A stretch of 64,000 bases of DNA from SHVO01 sp964576515 (GCA_964576515.1 CAZNUW010000003.1:1-64000), one strand, 5' to 3'; numbered from the stretch's first letter, positions 8,363 through 17,509 are shown. The notes: generated by a model not told the origin, from the letters alone. Made by a program: numbers and translations.

Positions 8363-9576
8363 GCCAAGTCCCCCAGCGGAGGTATCGCGCTGCGCTCCAT
8401 CAAGCGGGCGCTGCCCGCGTCATAAACGTACTCGACAAGCGTCCCGTCCTTGATCTTCTCGACCGCCTCGTCGATCACGAACAGCGGAACGAGGAACCAT
8501 TCACGCGCCTTTACGGGTTGGCCGAAGCGGTCTTTGATCTCGATATCAAGGCGTGCTTCGGCGAAAACGCGATGGATCAGATTTTCGAGCTTGGTGCGGT
8601 TGATGTTGTAGAGTTCATAGGTCGCGACGATCTCAACATTTGCCATGAGGAAGGTGGGCTGAAGGTGGGCGCCGGCAATCCGCTTTTCCACACTCATGTT
8701 GGTGACGCCGATCTTGTGAACCAGTTCGCGGTTTTCTGCGACCAGCGGATGATCTGACTTGCTGCGAAGGACGTAGATTGTACCGCTGGCCTGATCTTCT
8801 TCCCCATATTCCCCGGAGAAGAGCGGACCAGCCACCGGATCGGTAATTCTTCGGCCCGCCTCATCTTTGTTCAGGGCGCGCTGGAGCGAGCGCATGAGCA
8901 TGTTGCTTTCGGTGCCGTTATCGAAGATGACGCGGAGCCGCGCATCAGTACGCCCATGCTCCGTTGTGAATATATCGCCTACCTCTGCGACGTAGGCTTT
9001 CTGTCCGCCGACAATGAAAAAACGCCCTTTCTGAATCTCTGCCTTCATCTCGAACGGGCGCGTTTCACGCATCCCGGTATCAAGCTCGGCCTGAACATGC
9101 TCAAAGAGCGGCTTGAACTTATCGAAATTCTCGCACTTCTCACGATTGGCGATCTCCTCGGCCGCGCGCTTCTCCGCGCTGGATCGGACATGCCGCAATT
9201 CCGTTATGTCCGCCGCATCGGCGGTCACGCCAAGCTCTGCCAAAAGGGCTTCGTCATCCATGTCGTCTGGAGCGGCCTGGGTGGCGACCTCAAAGCTGCT
9301 CAGAATCCGCTGATGATCGAGGGGTTCAAGAAGCGTTCGGCATTCTTGCAGCGAGCGCAGGCGGTCGAGCCGCACGGCGTAGAGCTGCTCGAAAATATCC
9401 CGGTCGTCGCCATGGCGGGGTGCGGCCCCGTGCTCATCGACGAAGCGTTGAATTTCCTCGAAACCGGCAATGATGCGCTCTTCGCGCGGGGTGCGGCTGG
9501 TAGCCTTCTTGGCTTCAGCCTCGACACCAAGCTCGGCAAGAAGGGCATCATCTTCGTCAGTGAACGGATTAGCCAT
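8359..9576 (-). CDS. GIY-YIG (T5orf172-like) nuclease-family protein
   Basis: This 405-aa protein has a GIY-YIG-type domain at about 265-345: GTIYVLRS opens it, followed by HKIGVT and downstream basic residues, as in the T5orf172/MUG113 branch. The N-terminal half carries a duplicated segment, DDALLAELGVE at 9-19 and DEALLAELGVT at 108-118, probably two short protein-binding helices. The start overlaps the helicase 3' end by eight bases and the stop overlaps the GHKL gene start. In this operon it is a plausible DNA-cleaving subunit. GIY-YIG assignment is good; its role is inferred from neighbours. Confidence 0.65.
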   Translation of the reverse strand: MANPFTDEDDALLAELGVEAEAKKATSRTPREERIIAGFEEIQRFVDEHGAAPRHGDDRDIFEQLYAVRLDRLRSLQECRTLLEPLDHQRILSSFEVATQAAPDDMDDEALLAELGVTADAADITELRHVRSSAEKRAAEEIANREKCENFDKFKPLFEHVQAELDTGMRETRPFEMKAEIQKGRFFIVGGQKAYVAEVGDIFTTEHGRTDARLRVIFDNGTESNMLMRSLQRALNKDEAGRRITDPVAGPLFSGEYGEEDQASGTIYVLRSKSDHPLVAENRELVHKIGVTNMSVEKRIAGAHLQPTFLMANVEIVATYELYNINRTKLENLIHRVFAEARLDIEIKDRFGQPVKAREWFLVPLFVIDEAVEKIKDGTLVEYVYDAGSARLMERSAIPPLGDLA

Positions 9577-11638
9577 TCGCCGCCTCCGCTTTCATGCGCG
9601 CGAGGAAGGCCACACCTTCGGCCATGCGTTTTTCCCAGGCATCCGGAGAGGTGATCGACGGCAGGCGTCCGCGCTCCTGCTTGAATTTCAGGGCGCGTTT
9701 GGCCAATTCGCGCGCTTCTTCAGGGGTCAGGCTCACCTTTTTGGCCGAGATGATCGCCGCTACCTGCTTCAGGCTTTCTTCGCTCATGGCCTTGGCGAGG
9801 ATGGCATAGGCTTCGCCGAAGGGGTTGATCCGGTCGATCAGGTCGATATCCAGCTCGCGCACGTCCATCGCGAATTTGCGAACGCCGTCAATCAGCGCCG
9901 TGTTGCCTTGCCTGTCGGCCTCCGCACCGCCGAGAGCGATTTCCTTGGCCTTCTGGGTCAGATTCAAGGCGGCGACGGCATGCTGACGGACGGCTTCCTG
10001 ATCCTCTTCGTCGAGTTCGGGGTATTTATCCTTGATGATCTTGCCCATGCGAACCTGCGTCAGTTCCTCGGGCACCAGCTCGTCGTCGAACAGACCGCGC
10101 TCGATGGCCGTCTTGTCCTGCACGAAGGCGGTGATGACTTCGTTCAGGTCTTCCTGACAGATGCGCGCGGCCTCCTTGCTCTTCGGCTCGGCCAGCCCCT
10201 TGATTTCGATCTGGAACTGTCCGCTTTGCTCGTTGAAGCCAACATTGCACCTGGTCGGATCGTAGCCGCCCTCGCCATAGTCATAGCCCTCGGCCGGGCC
10301 GCTATCCGCCCTTTTCGGCTTGAACTCGAAGCGCGGGGCCAGCACCTGCTCCATGAGCAGGCTCGCCGCGATGGCTTTCAGCGTGTCATTCACGGCCTCG
10401 GTGACGGCTTCCTCGGAAGCATCGGGTTCGGCGATCAGGTTGGTGAAACGCGCGCGGGTCTTGCCCGGCGCATCCCGTGTCGCCCGGCCGATGATCTGAA
10501 CGATCTCGGTCAGGCTCGACCGGTAACCGACCGTCAGCGCATGTTCGCACCAGATCCAGTCGAAGCCTTCCTTGGCCATGCCCAGCGCGATGATGATATC
10601 CACATGCTCGCGGTTGTTCTTCTGCGACGGGTCTTTCAGCGCGGCGGAAACCCGGTCGCGCTTGGTGGGGTCGTCATCGACCAGATCGGCGATCCGAAGG
10701 ACGCGGCCCTCAGGTGTTTTGACAAGCTGAAATCCCGTCACCGGGTCGGCGCCCTGCCACTCACCCAATTCCTCGATGATGTGCTCGACTTCCCTGATCT
10801 TGTCCTTCGTGCTCTCGCGCGAATTGACGCTGGGGATGTGGACGATGGTTTTCTCGGCCGGGTCGAGCACATTCAGGATGTCGTCGGCATAGGAGCCGGA
10901 ATAGAAATAATAGCCGATATCGAGCGTCTTGAGATATTCATAGCCGTTGAGCTGCTCGTAGTAGGTGTAGGTGATACTATCGAATTTTGCCTCATCCTCA
11001 GGGATGAGCACCGCTTCGGCATCGCCCCGGAAATACGATCCCGTCATGGCGACGATATGCACCTTGTCGCGGGCGATGAATTGCCCGAGATGGAGCCCAA
11101 GCTTGTTATCGGGGTTGGCCGAGACATGGTGGAACTCGTCCACCGCGATCAGCCGGTCGTCGAATGCCTCCACCCCATACTGATCGACGGCAAAGCGGAA
11201 GGTGGCGTGGGTGCAGACCAGCACGCGATTTTTGCTGTCTTGGGCGTTGCTTGTCAGAAACGCGCCAACCGACTTGACCTTTCCCCCATTGTCCGAGCCG
11301 GGCGCATTGCACAGGTTCCATTTCGGCTCGACGCGCCAGTCCGCCCAGAAACCGAATTTGGTCAGCGGCTCGTCATTGAAACTCGCGCCGATGGATTTCT
11401 CCGGCACGACAATAATCGCCTGTTTGAGCCCCTGATTGTGGAGCTTGTCGAGCGCGACGAACATCAGCGCGCGGCTCTTGCCCGAAGCCGGGGGCGATTT
11501 GATCAGAAGATACTGCTCGCCACGCTTTTCATAGGCGCGCTCCTGCATGGCCCGCATGCCGAACTCGTTCGCCCTGGTCGAGTTCCCGTTGCGCGCGTAG
11601 GAGACCGAGACGGAGGGGACGGATTTCGCTCTACTCAT
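9569..11638 (-). CDS. SF2 DEAD/DEAH-box helicase
   Basis: A 689-aa superfamily 2 helicase. Walker A is PPASGKSR at about 49-56, the DEAH-like motif II is DEFHH at 167-171, motif III is MTGS near 198, and the C-terminal RecA domain carries QIIGRATRD (motif VI). It resembles the restriction-type helicases of type III and helicase-methylase-ATPase defence loci. The start ATG at 11638 lies one base after the upstream stop, and its 3' end overlaps the GIY-YIG gene. It probably translocates on DNA to license or present target for the associated nucleases; that role is inference. Confidence 0.8.
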   Translation of the reverse strand: MSRAKSVPSVSVSYARNGNSTRANEFGMRAMQERAYEKRGEQYLLIKSPPASGKSRALMFVALDKLHNQGLKQAIIVVPEKSIGASFNDEPLTKFGFWADWRVEPKWNLCNAPGSDNGGKVKSVGAFLTSNAQDSKNRVLVCTHATFRFAVDQYGVEAFDDRLIAVDEFHHVSANPDNKLGLHLGQFIARDKVHIVAMTGSYFRGDAEAVLIPEDEAKFDSITYTYYEQLNGYEYLKTLDIGYYFYSGSYADDILNVLDPAEKTIVHIPSVNSRESTKDKIREVEHIIEELGEWQGADPVTGFQLVKTPEGRVLRIADLVDDDPTKRDRVSAALKDPSQKNNREHVDIIIALGMAKEGFDWIWCEHALTVGYRSSLTEIVQIIGRATRDAPGKTRARFTNLIAEPDASEEAVTEAVNDTLKAIAASLLMEQVLAPRFEFKPKRADSGPAEGYDYGEGGYDPTRCNVGFNEQSGQFQIEIKGLAEPKSKEAARICQEDLNEVITAFVQDKTAIERGLFDDELVPEELTQVRMGKIIKDKYPELDEEDQEAVRQHAVAALNLTQKAKEIALGGAEADRQGNTALIDGVRKFAMDVRELDIDLIDRINPFGEAYAILAKAMSEESLKQVAAIISAKKVSLTPEEARELAKRALKFKQERGRLPSITSPDAWEKRMAEGVAFLARMKAEAANG

Positions 11639-11639
11639 C

Positions 11640-12500
11640 TCAAAAGGTCTTTCTTTGGTCGTATCTACGCAGAAAAAGGCGAGCCGTAATCAGCGTTATC
11701 TGAAGTCGAAAGGTTGCATCTTCCTCTTCAGAAAGCCCTGGGTGCCCACCGTGGGGATGCATCCTGCTCATCAGCCCTTGAACGTATTGAGGCTTTTGAT
11801 TGTTGGCATTCCACTCGTTGTAGTCCGCGAGCAAGAACGGTGGTTCAAGGCCGGCACCAAGGAAGTCACGCTTGGCTTTACTGTCGCCCTCACTTGAGTA
11901 TCCAAGCGCTACAGCAATCTCATTGAGGTAACTTTCGTAGAAATTGCGCAGTGCACCGTTTGCTGAGGACCACTCACCCCTGCTGAAGGCCGACACCGCC
12001 TGCTGCAAATGACCTCGCGCAACCGAGAAGCCATGCCGGTCTAGCAATAACTTCACCTCGCTTTCGGCTTCTCGAAAATCGAGCTCCGGGATATCGGAAG
12101 GGAGCATGCGAACAAGTTGCACCTTGGTTTCGAATCTTGGTTGACCCCACGGGCGATCCGACTCGACCTCCGTCTTCTCTTCGACAACTTCAAAGCCATC
12201 AAAACGCAGACCGGCGATCAACTTCCTCCAAGCAAACGAGGTCTTCGCGTGAGGGGGAGCAAGAATTGCAGTCTCTACAAGCGCGCGATCGATCGGCACT
12301 AAGCCATGGATGGTCATGACCTCGATCTGTTCTTCAGCAGCGATCCTCGCCAGGTCGGCCACTCGGGCGGACTTGCTCGAACCGGCGCAACGGCCCGATA
12401 TTCCCCACTGGACTTCGAGCACCTCCATGTCGCTATGGGACTTGAACTCCGAAACAACCTCAGCGGCGGCAACGGCGGTCATACGATTGAACGCGCTCAT
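11640..12500 (-). CDS. Unknown protein in methylase-helicase operon
   Basis: A 286-aa protein without a motif I can name with confidence. The first ~60 residues look like a small alpha/beta domain (VLEVQWGI, then helices). The C-terminal third is helical with ANGALRNFYESYLNEIA and HPHGGHPGLSEEEDA, reminiscent of the helical C-termini of abortive-infection or HEPN-like proteins, but without a clear RNxxxH motif. It overlaps the methyltransferase stop (ATGA) and is followed one base later by the helicase, so it belongs to the same transcript. It may be a specificity or sensor subunit of the system. Confidence 0.5.
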   Translation of the reverse strand: MSAFNRMTAVAAAEVVSEFKSHSDMEVLEVQWGISGRCAGSSKSARVADLARIAAEEQIEVMTIHGLVPIDRALVETAILAPPHAKTSFAWRKLIAGLRFDGFEVVEEKTEVESDRPWGQPRFETKVQLVRMLPSDIPELDFREAESEVKLLLDRHGFSVARGHLQQAVSAFSRGEWSSANGALRNFYESYLNEIAVALGYSSEGDSKAKRDFLGAGLEPPFLLADYNEWNANNQKPQYVQGLMSRMHPHGGHPGLSEEEDATFRLQITLITARLFLRRYDQRKTF

Positions 12501-15277
12501 GCAGCCCCCTTGGTCTTGGTCATCTTGGTGTACATCTCGAACAGCTTTTCCAGCCGCTCGGTGTCGTTGCGGAAGCGGCGGCCGATATAGATGCGTTCAA
12601 GCACCTCGTCATTGCGCTCGTGGGCGGCGCGGAGGTTTTCAGGCATCTTGCTCTCGCCGTCTTTTACCTCGTAGAGATCGGCGATGGTGGCAGGGAAATG
12701 CGCCTCGCGCGCCAGCAGAATGTCTTCGGCGCAGCGGGTCAGGTCAGCCTTGTTCTTCTCGGTCAGCGTGGGAACCGGAAAGGTGTTCCAGCCGAGGGTG
12801 TTGGAATAGCTGAAACGCATTTCCAGCCGCACGCATACCGTGCCGATCCAGACCCAGTGCAGGCGCGAGGCGATCAGCGCCAAGTTCCACAGCGGGGCAT
12901 CGTAAAGAGCGAAAGCTTTGTTATGCACCACGGCTTTTGGCTCCACGAGCCCAACCGGAAGGTAGGGCCGGTTCTCGGAGCTGACGATTGGAACAACAAG
13001 AAGGTCGGAGACGGCCTCATATTGGTCCCGAAACCGATAGGGCGTATCCACCAGTTTCTGCGCTTGGGCATCTGAAGATTTTTCAAGACGAGCCGCCCGG
13101 ACGCCCTCAATTCTCCGTTCAGCCTCAGGGATAGCGCTTGCATCTGCGAGAGTTTCGCGCGTGATCCACAGACAAGCTCGCGGAGAGCCAGAGATAAACT
13201 CTTTCGAACCGTATAGGGGGCGGATAAATTGAGCCGCTTTCGGTTCCGTCAAGACCAATTGCCTTGCCTCGTCTGGCCGAAGCATGAGGTCGTTCGCATA
13301 ATACGGATGGTTCCCGAACTGCATGGCGGTTCGATCATCGGGAACCTTACTCCGCGGTGACACGAATACATCCCCCGCTGCCACAAGGTAGGCATTGATG
13401 TTGTCAGTCTCCCTGACCGTTGTGGTGCCGTCATCCTCAACGGAGAATATCTTACGGGTGGCTCCCTTGCGCTTGGTCAAACCAACGATGGAAACAGTGA
13501 CGCCAGCATTGTGGCTGGCAAGGTTCGCCCATTTGAACGACTGGTAGGCAAACGAGATAGAGACCTCGCGCGCAAAAATCACCGGCCAGAGCGACGAGAC
13601 TTGTATCCCTTGGCAGATGGAATTGGTTGAAACGAACGCAGCGTCAGCAAAGGTTGCTGACATAAAATCGGCTGCCTTCATGAACCACCCGGATACGTAA
13701 TCGAGCGAAAGCGTGTCTTTGCAGCGACCAGCAAAGACCGCTTTTAGCTCCGCCTTCTGTTCATCCGACTGGTATTTTCGTCCGAGATATGGCGGATTCC
13801 CGCAAATGTATGTCTCACCACCTTCATTCTCGAAATCGATCTGCGCCTGATCCAAGGGCGCGTGAAACAGGTCCTCTGCCCGATGCTTCACGCCGGTTCC
13901 CGTTGGCGGGCAAATGCTCAGCCAGTCCAGCCGCAGCGCGTTGCCGCAGGTGATCCAGTTCATGGCGTCGAGCGGCAGAAACTCGGCCAAGGCTTCCTTC
14001 TGGCCGCGATGAAGCACGTCGCACTGATACTCGGCGATGATCAGTGCCAGCCGCGCGATCTCGGCCGGAAAGTCGCGCAGTTCAATCCCCCGAAAATTGG
14101 TCAGCGGGATTTCGGTTCGCCGGTCCGGCTCACCGCGCTGCCGGTTGATCTCGGCCTCGATCTCCCGCATCTGCTTGTAGGCGATGACAAGAAAATTGCC
14201 CGAGCCGCAGGCCGGATCGAAGACCCTGACCTTCGCCATGCGCTTCCTTAAATTCAAAAGCTTTTGCGGGCTGTTGCCTGCATCCGCCAGCTTCTCGCGC
14301 AGATCGTCGAGAAACAGCGGGTTCAAGACCTTCAGGATGTTCGGTACGCTGGTGTAATGCATACCGAGCGCACCGCGCTCATCATCATCCGCCACCGCCT
14401 GGATCATCGAGCCGAAGATGTCGGGGTTGATCTGCTTCCAGTCGAGATTGCCGATATGAAGGAGGTAGGAGCGCGCGATCCTGGAAAAGCGCGGAACCTC
14501 TGTTTGTGTCGGGTCTTTGGCCGAAAACAGTCCGCCATTGACATAGGGAAAGCCATCCGCCCACCGGGGCAGGTTGGCGTTCCGCTTGTCTTCGGTCTTC
14601 GTATTCATCGCACGGAAAATTTCGCCAATCACCTCATGGGTGTTGGAGGAATCCCGTGCGCTCATCCGTTCAACCGTGCTGGTAAAACCGTAGTTCGGAT
14701 GAAGGATATCCGTATCCTCGGCGAAGAAGCAGAAGATCAGCCGCGCCATGAAATGGTTCATTTCCGGGCGGCGTTCGGCCGTGCCCCATTCGGGGTTATC
14801 CTTCAACAGTTCGACATAAAGCCGGTTGAGCCGGCTGGTCGCCCGGATGTCGAACGCGCTTTCGCGGATCTGCTTTACGGTGGAGATACCCGCAAGGGCC
14901 AGGAAGAAACCGAAGTGATCGGGAAAGTCGGAAAAATTGCAAACGACGGGCGGCTCGTCGCTTGTCAGATCTTCCGCCTGGAAATCGACGCCATCCGTGG
15001 CCAATACGAATTTCGCCTTGGCCTTCCTCGTGGCAGGGCTTTCCCGCAACGCTTTGAGCGTGTTTGTGACCTCGCCTTGTGCGCAGACCTTGATGTGGAT
15101 GTTGTTGGTCTGGAGCACGCCGCCCAAATCGGACTTGTTCGACGCCCCGCTCCTGAGCTTCTTGATGGTCGTCGCCTTGTTGCCGAACGCTTCCAAAAAG
15201 GCAAAGGGGAACGCCTCGCGGTCAAACGGCTGACCAGCAAGCGCAGAAATCGCCTCCTCTATCTCGACCGCGTTCAA
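12497..15277 (-). CDS. MmeI-like N6-adenine DNA methyltransferase
   Basis: A 926-aa protein with MmeI-family layout: N-terminal domain, helical spacer, adenine methyltransferase and C-terminal target-recognition region. SAM motif I is DPACGSGNF at 354-362 and the catalytic NPPY is at 494-497. In MmeI the N-terminal domain carries D...E-x-K nuclease residues; the matching strand here reads NIHIKVCAQ (59-67), with no E-x-K, so this domain is probably not a working nuclease. That would leave it as the protective modification enzyme, with cleavage supplied by GIY-YIG or PD-(D/E)XK partners. It overlaps the HTH gene upstream and the unknown gene downstream by four bases each. Confidence 0.8.
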   Translation of the reverse strand: MNAVEIEEAISALAGQPFDREAFPFAFLEAFGNKATTIKKLRSGASNKSDLGGVLQTNNIHIKVCAQGEVTNTLKALRESPATRKAKAKFVLATDGVDFQAEDLTSDEPPVVCNFSDFPDHFGFFLALAGISTVKQIRESAFDIRATSRLNRLYVELLKDNPEWGTAERRPEMNHFMARLIFCFFAEDTDILHPNYGFTSTVERMSARDSSNTHEVIGEIFRAMNTKTEDKRNANLPRWADGFPYVNGGLFSAKDPTQTEVPRFSRIARSYLLHIGNLDWKQINPDIFGSMIQAVADDDERGALGMHYTSVPNILKVLNPLFLDDLREKLADAGNSPQKLLNLRKRMAKVRVFDPACGSGNFLVIAYKQMREIEAEINRQRGEPDRRTEIPLTNFRGIELRDFPAEIARLALIIAEYQCDVLHRGQKEALAEFLPLDAMNWITCGNALRLDWLSICPPTGTGVKHRAEDLFHAPLDQAQIDFENEGGETYICGNPPYLGRKYQSDEQKAELKAVFAGRCKDTLSLDYVSGWFMKAADFMSATFADAAFVSTNSICQGIQVSSLWPVIFAREVSISFAYQSFKWANLASHNAGVTVSIVGLTKRKGATRKIFSVEDDGTTTVRETDNINAYLVAAGDVFVSPRSKVPDDRTAMQFGNHPYYANDLMLRPDEARQLVLTEPKAAQFIRPLYGSKEFISGSPRACLWITRETLADASAIPEAERRIEGVRAARLEKSSDAQAQKLVDTPYRFRDQYEAVSDLLVVPIVSSENRPYLPVGLVEPKAVVHNKAFALYDAPLWNLALIASRLHWVWIGTVCVRLEMRFSYSNTLGWNTFPVPTLTEKNKADLTRCAEDILLAREAHFPATIADLYEVKDGESKMPENLRAAHERNDEVLERIYIGRRFRNDTERLEKLFEMYTKMTKTKGAA

Positions 15278-15489
15278 CGTGTTTTCTCCCCCTGCTCAGA
15301 CTTAACACTCTGCTTGGTTTCCGCCTTCTTCGCTTCGATCCATGCATCAATATCGACCTGCCTGAAGCGCCACGAACCCCCGACCTTGAAGCCAGGCAGC
15401 GTGCCATCCGCCGCCAGCCGGTAAGTCGTCTTTTCCGTCAGGCGGAGATATTCGGCCACCTCCGGCAGCGTCATCACATCCGAACTCAT
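15274..15489 (-). CDS. Excisionase-type HTH regulator of the methylase operon
   Basis: A small MerR/excisionase-fold DNA-binding protein of 71 aa: MTLPEVAEYLRL opens a winged helix, with TTYRLAADGTLPGFKVG as recognition segment and WRFRQVDIDAWI as the typical end. I chose ATG at 15489 because GGGGAA precedes it at good spacing; a longer start at 15543 is possible but adds 18 untypical residues. It heads the methylase-helicase operon and overlaps the methyltransferase start. Such genes commonly control restriction-type operons; a palindrome just upstream (15499-15513) may be its operator. Confidence 0.7.
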   Translation of the reverse strand: MSSDVMTLPEVAEYLRLTEKTTYRLAADGTLPGFKVGGSWRFRQVDIDAWIEAKKAETKQSVKSEQGEKTR

Positions 15490-15498
15490 GCGATTCCC

Positions 15499-15513
15499 CA
15501 TGATTCCATCATG
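15499..15513. promoter_or_regulatory. Palindrome upstream of HTH regulator
   Basis: A perfect 6-bp inverted repeat CATGAT-TCC-ATCATG ends ten bases upstream of the chosen start of the HTH gene and touches its ribosome binding site. Its place suggests autoregulation by that protein, but binding is not shown. Confidence 0.35.
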
Positions 15514-15575
15514 AGAAAATACGGCAAAAACCGGAAATGACAAGGAATAGAAAACCCTATACGGGAATTCAGTTG

Positions 15576-16598
15576 TTATTCTTCGTGCCTGCGACGCCGA
15601 CGCCGACCGCGTTTGGCAGGCGATGCGCCACCGGTTTTCCAGGCTTTGACATTCTGCGCCTTCCAGCGAAGCGCCGGGCAGGCCTCAATCGCCGTCCTCA
15701 CATCCTCCGGCGCGTCCAGCCGCGCGGCGTCGATGATGCCTTCTTCAAGCACACCAGTCAGGAACGCCATTTCGCCTTCGCCGAATTGGAAAAGCGGTTC
15801 AAGACCCTGGCGGCATTCCGCCGTCACCGTGTCGATCCAACCCTTCTGCCCGCCATAGGGATCAAAATATGCTCCAGGCAGGCAGGTGATCAGCTTGGCG
15901 GCAAGGTCCTTCCCGTCGCAGCCGATCATGTCCACGGATGCGGTTCGCCAGTCTAAGCTGCGTGCGGACGCGCCGATCATCAGGGTGCCGAGCTTGACTT
16001 TCGACCAGTCCAGGTCGGGCATGGCGATGATGCGGTGGGCGTCAAACAGATCGCGCGCCGTGCGCCGTGCGATCAGGGCGACCAGCTTACCGGCGACGAT
16101 CTCATGGATATCAAGCACGGGCACTGCCATCGCTTGGGTGTCACCAAGCGCCGCAGACGGCATCGGCCGCACACCGAAAAGCGGTGTGCGGAAAAGATAG
16201 TTGATGTCGATCTCGATGGAACCGGCGCCGCCCAGCACCGAAGCATAGCGGAAGATCCATTTACCGCCGGCATGTTCAGCCGGTTCGCGCCGGGGCGAAT
16301 AGCCTTTGGATTCCATCAGGCGAAGGATGCGGTCTTCAAGACCCGGTCGATCCTCGTCCATACTCGCCTTGTCGGCGGCGCCGACATAGTTGAGGTCGAT
16401 ATCGACCGACAGGCGGTCAAGCGCGGCATGAAACACATTGAGCGCCGTGCCACCCTTGAGCGCGACGCGCGGGGCGATCAAACTGTCTGCGGCAATGGCG
16501 TCGAGAATATCGAGCAGGCGGATCACACGCTCCAGCGTCGCGGGCTGAAACTGCCGCTCAGTAGCAATTCGAGCAAGGCTTTGGGCAGATACTTCCAT
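15576..16598 (-). CDS. abiEii: AbiEii-family nucleotidyltransferase toxin
   Basis: A 340-aa AbiEii/MenT-like nucleotidyltransferase. The polymerase-beta-type core is clear: ALKGGTALNVF at 46-56 and LSVDIDLNY at 63-71, giving the GG...DxD catalytic set. Family toxins transfer nucleotides to cellular RNA such as tRNA and arrest growth during phage infection. It starts immediately after the AbiEi stop with no gap, the standard antitoxin-toxin order. The C-terminal tail is very basic (RRGRRRRRRHEE), unusual and perhaps RNA-binding. Length fits the family. Confidence 0.85.
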   Translation of the reverse strand: MEVSAQSLARIATERQFQPATLERVIRLLDILDAIAADSLIAPRVALKGGTALNVFHAALDRLSVDIDLNYVGAADKASMDEDRPGLEDRILRLMESKGYSPRREPAEHAGGKWIFRYASVLGGAGSIEIDINYLFRTPLFGVRPMPSAALGDTQAMAVPVLDIHEIVAGKLVALIARRTARDLFDAHRIIAMPDLDWSKVKLGTLMIGASARSLDWRTASVDMIGCDGKDLAAKLITCLPGAYFDPYGGQKGWIDTVTAECRQGLEPLFQFGEGEMAFLTGVLEEGIIDAARLDAPEDVRTAIEACPALRWKAQNVKAWKTGGASPAKRGRRRRRRHEE

Positions 16599-17411
16599 TC
16601 ACACGCCCTCGAAGCCGGTTTCAACCGCCTGTGGCGGCAGGAGAACACGCCAAGGCTCGACCAGCACCGCGTTACCGGGCTCTGCACCGAGCGCATAATG
16701 CTTCGAACGCGGAAGAAGCGCGCGCAGGCGGTCAAGGACGTTGTCGGCTACACCCAGAGCGGACTGCCGCCGCTCCAGCCACCAGCCGGTGAGCGCGGCG
16801 AGCGAGCGGATGCTAAGAAATTCGACATAATCGACGAGTTTTTCAGGGTCGAGGTAGCGCACCATATCGAGCGATTGCAGCACCTCTTCGACACCGCCCG
16901 CTATGTCCGGCCGATGCAGCACATCAACCAATGTTCGCTCGATGGCTGTTACTTTGATGGGCATGCCCAGACGATCCATTATGACGGTGAGATAGTCCGC
17001 CTGGTCCGTATCCAGCAGCGCCTTCGGCGGCCCTATGAGGCGGCAGAGGCCGAATGGCAAATCGGCCAGCTCAGTGCGTCCCCGGCTTATCAATTGAACT
17101 TCGTTGAATTCGGAATAGGCAACGCCATGCAGTTCCAGTGCAGAGTGATAGCCCAACACGCCATCGGCGCGCAGCTTGCTGGCGGCTGCGAAACGGTCCA
17201 CCATAAGATACTCCGCCGACAGATGTGCCGGAACGGCCGCGAAAACCTCGCGGCTCAGCCGTTTGATGTTGCCGGCCTTCAGGTGATGCTTGAGCAAGCT
17301 GGTGATACTCGCTGAACCAGCCGGGCGCTCAAACGCAGCGGCAAACTCCGCCCGGGTAAACACCGGATGGGCCGAGAGGAAGGATGTCGTCCTGTGCGTG
17401 CGTGTTGACAT
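16599..17411 (-). CDS. abiEi: AbiEi-family antitoxin / autorepressor
   Basis: A 270-aa AbiEi-like protein with an N-terminal winged-helix part (FLSAHPVFTRAEFAAAF, then ITSLLKHHLKAGNIKRL) and a C-terminal antitoxin domain containing GVLGYHSALELHG and VTAIERTLVDVLHRPD, both typical of the family. The ATG at 17411 fits the family N-terminus; a longer frame upstream overlaps the promoter and is unlikely. It abuts the toxin gene. AbiEi proteins bind inverted repeats in their own promoter, and such a repeat pair is present upstream. Confidence 0.82.
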   Translation of the reverse strand: MSTRTHRTTSFLSAHPVFTRAEFAAAFERPAGSASITSLLKHHLKAGNIKRLSREVFAAVPAHLSAEYLMVDRFAAASKLRADGVLGYHSALELHGVAYSEFNEVQLISRGRTELADLPFGLCRLIGPPKALLDTDQADYLTVIMDRLGMPIKVTAIERTLVDVLHRPDIAGGVEEVLQSLDMVRYLDPEKLVDYVEFLSIRSLAALTGWWLERRQSALGVADNVLDRLRALLPRSKHYALGAEPGNAVLVEPWRVLLPPQAVETGFEGV

Positions 17412-17474
17412 TTCGGTTCGTGAAATTGCTATTGAATGGGTAATATATACACCCTTAACAACGAAATTGTCAAC
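17404..17474 (-). promoter_or_regulatory. abiE promoter with inverted-repeat operator
   Basis: Read on the minus strand there is a -35 TTGACA (17473-17468), an 18-bp spacer and a -10 TATATA (17449-17444). Two inverted copies of GTTGACA(A)TTTCG flank it: 17404-17415, overlapping the AbiEi start codon, and 17462-17474, overlapping the -35. AbiEi of other systems represses its operon by binding such repeats. Confidence 0.6.
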
Positions 17475-17509
17475 AAGCCTTCTTTCCTCCTTTCCCGTAC
17501 AACTTGGCA

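Noticed and set aside
13862..15424. Long plus-strand frames opposite the methyltransferase gene
   Set aside because: Antisense to a gene with clear SAM and NPPY motifs; typical of GC-rich third-position bias.
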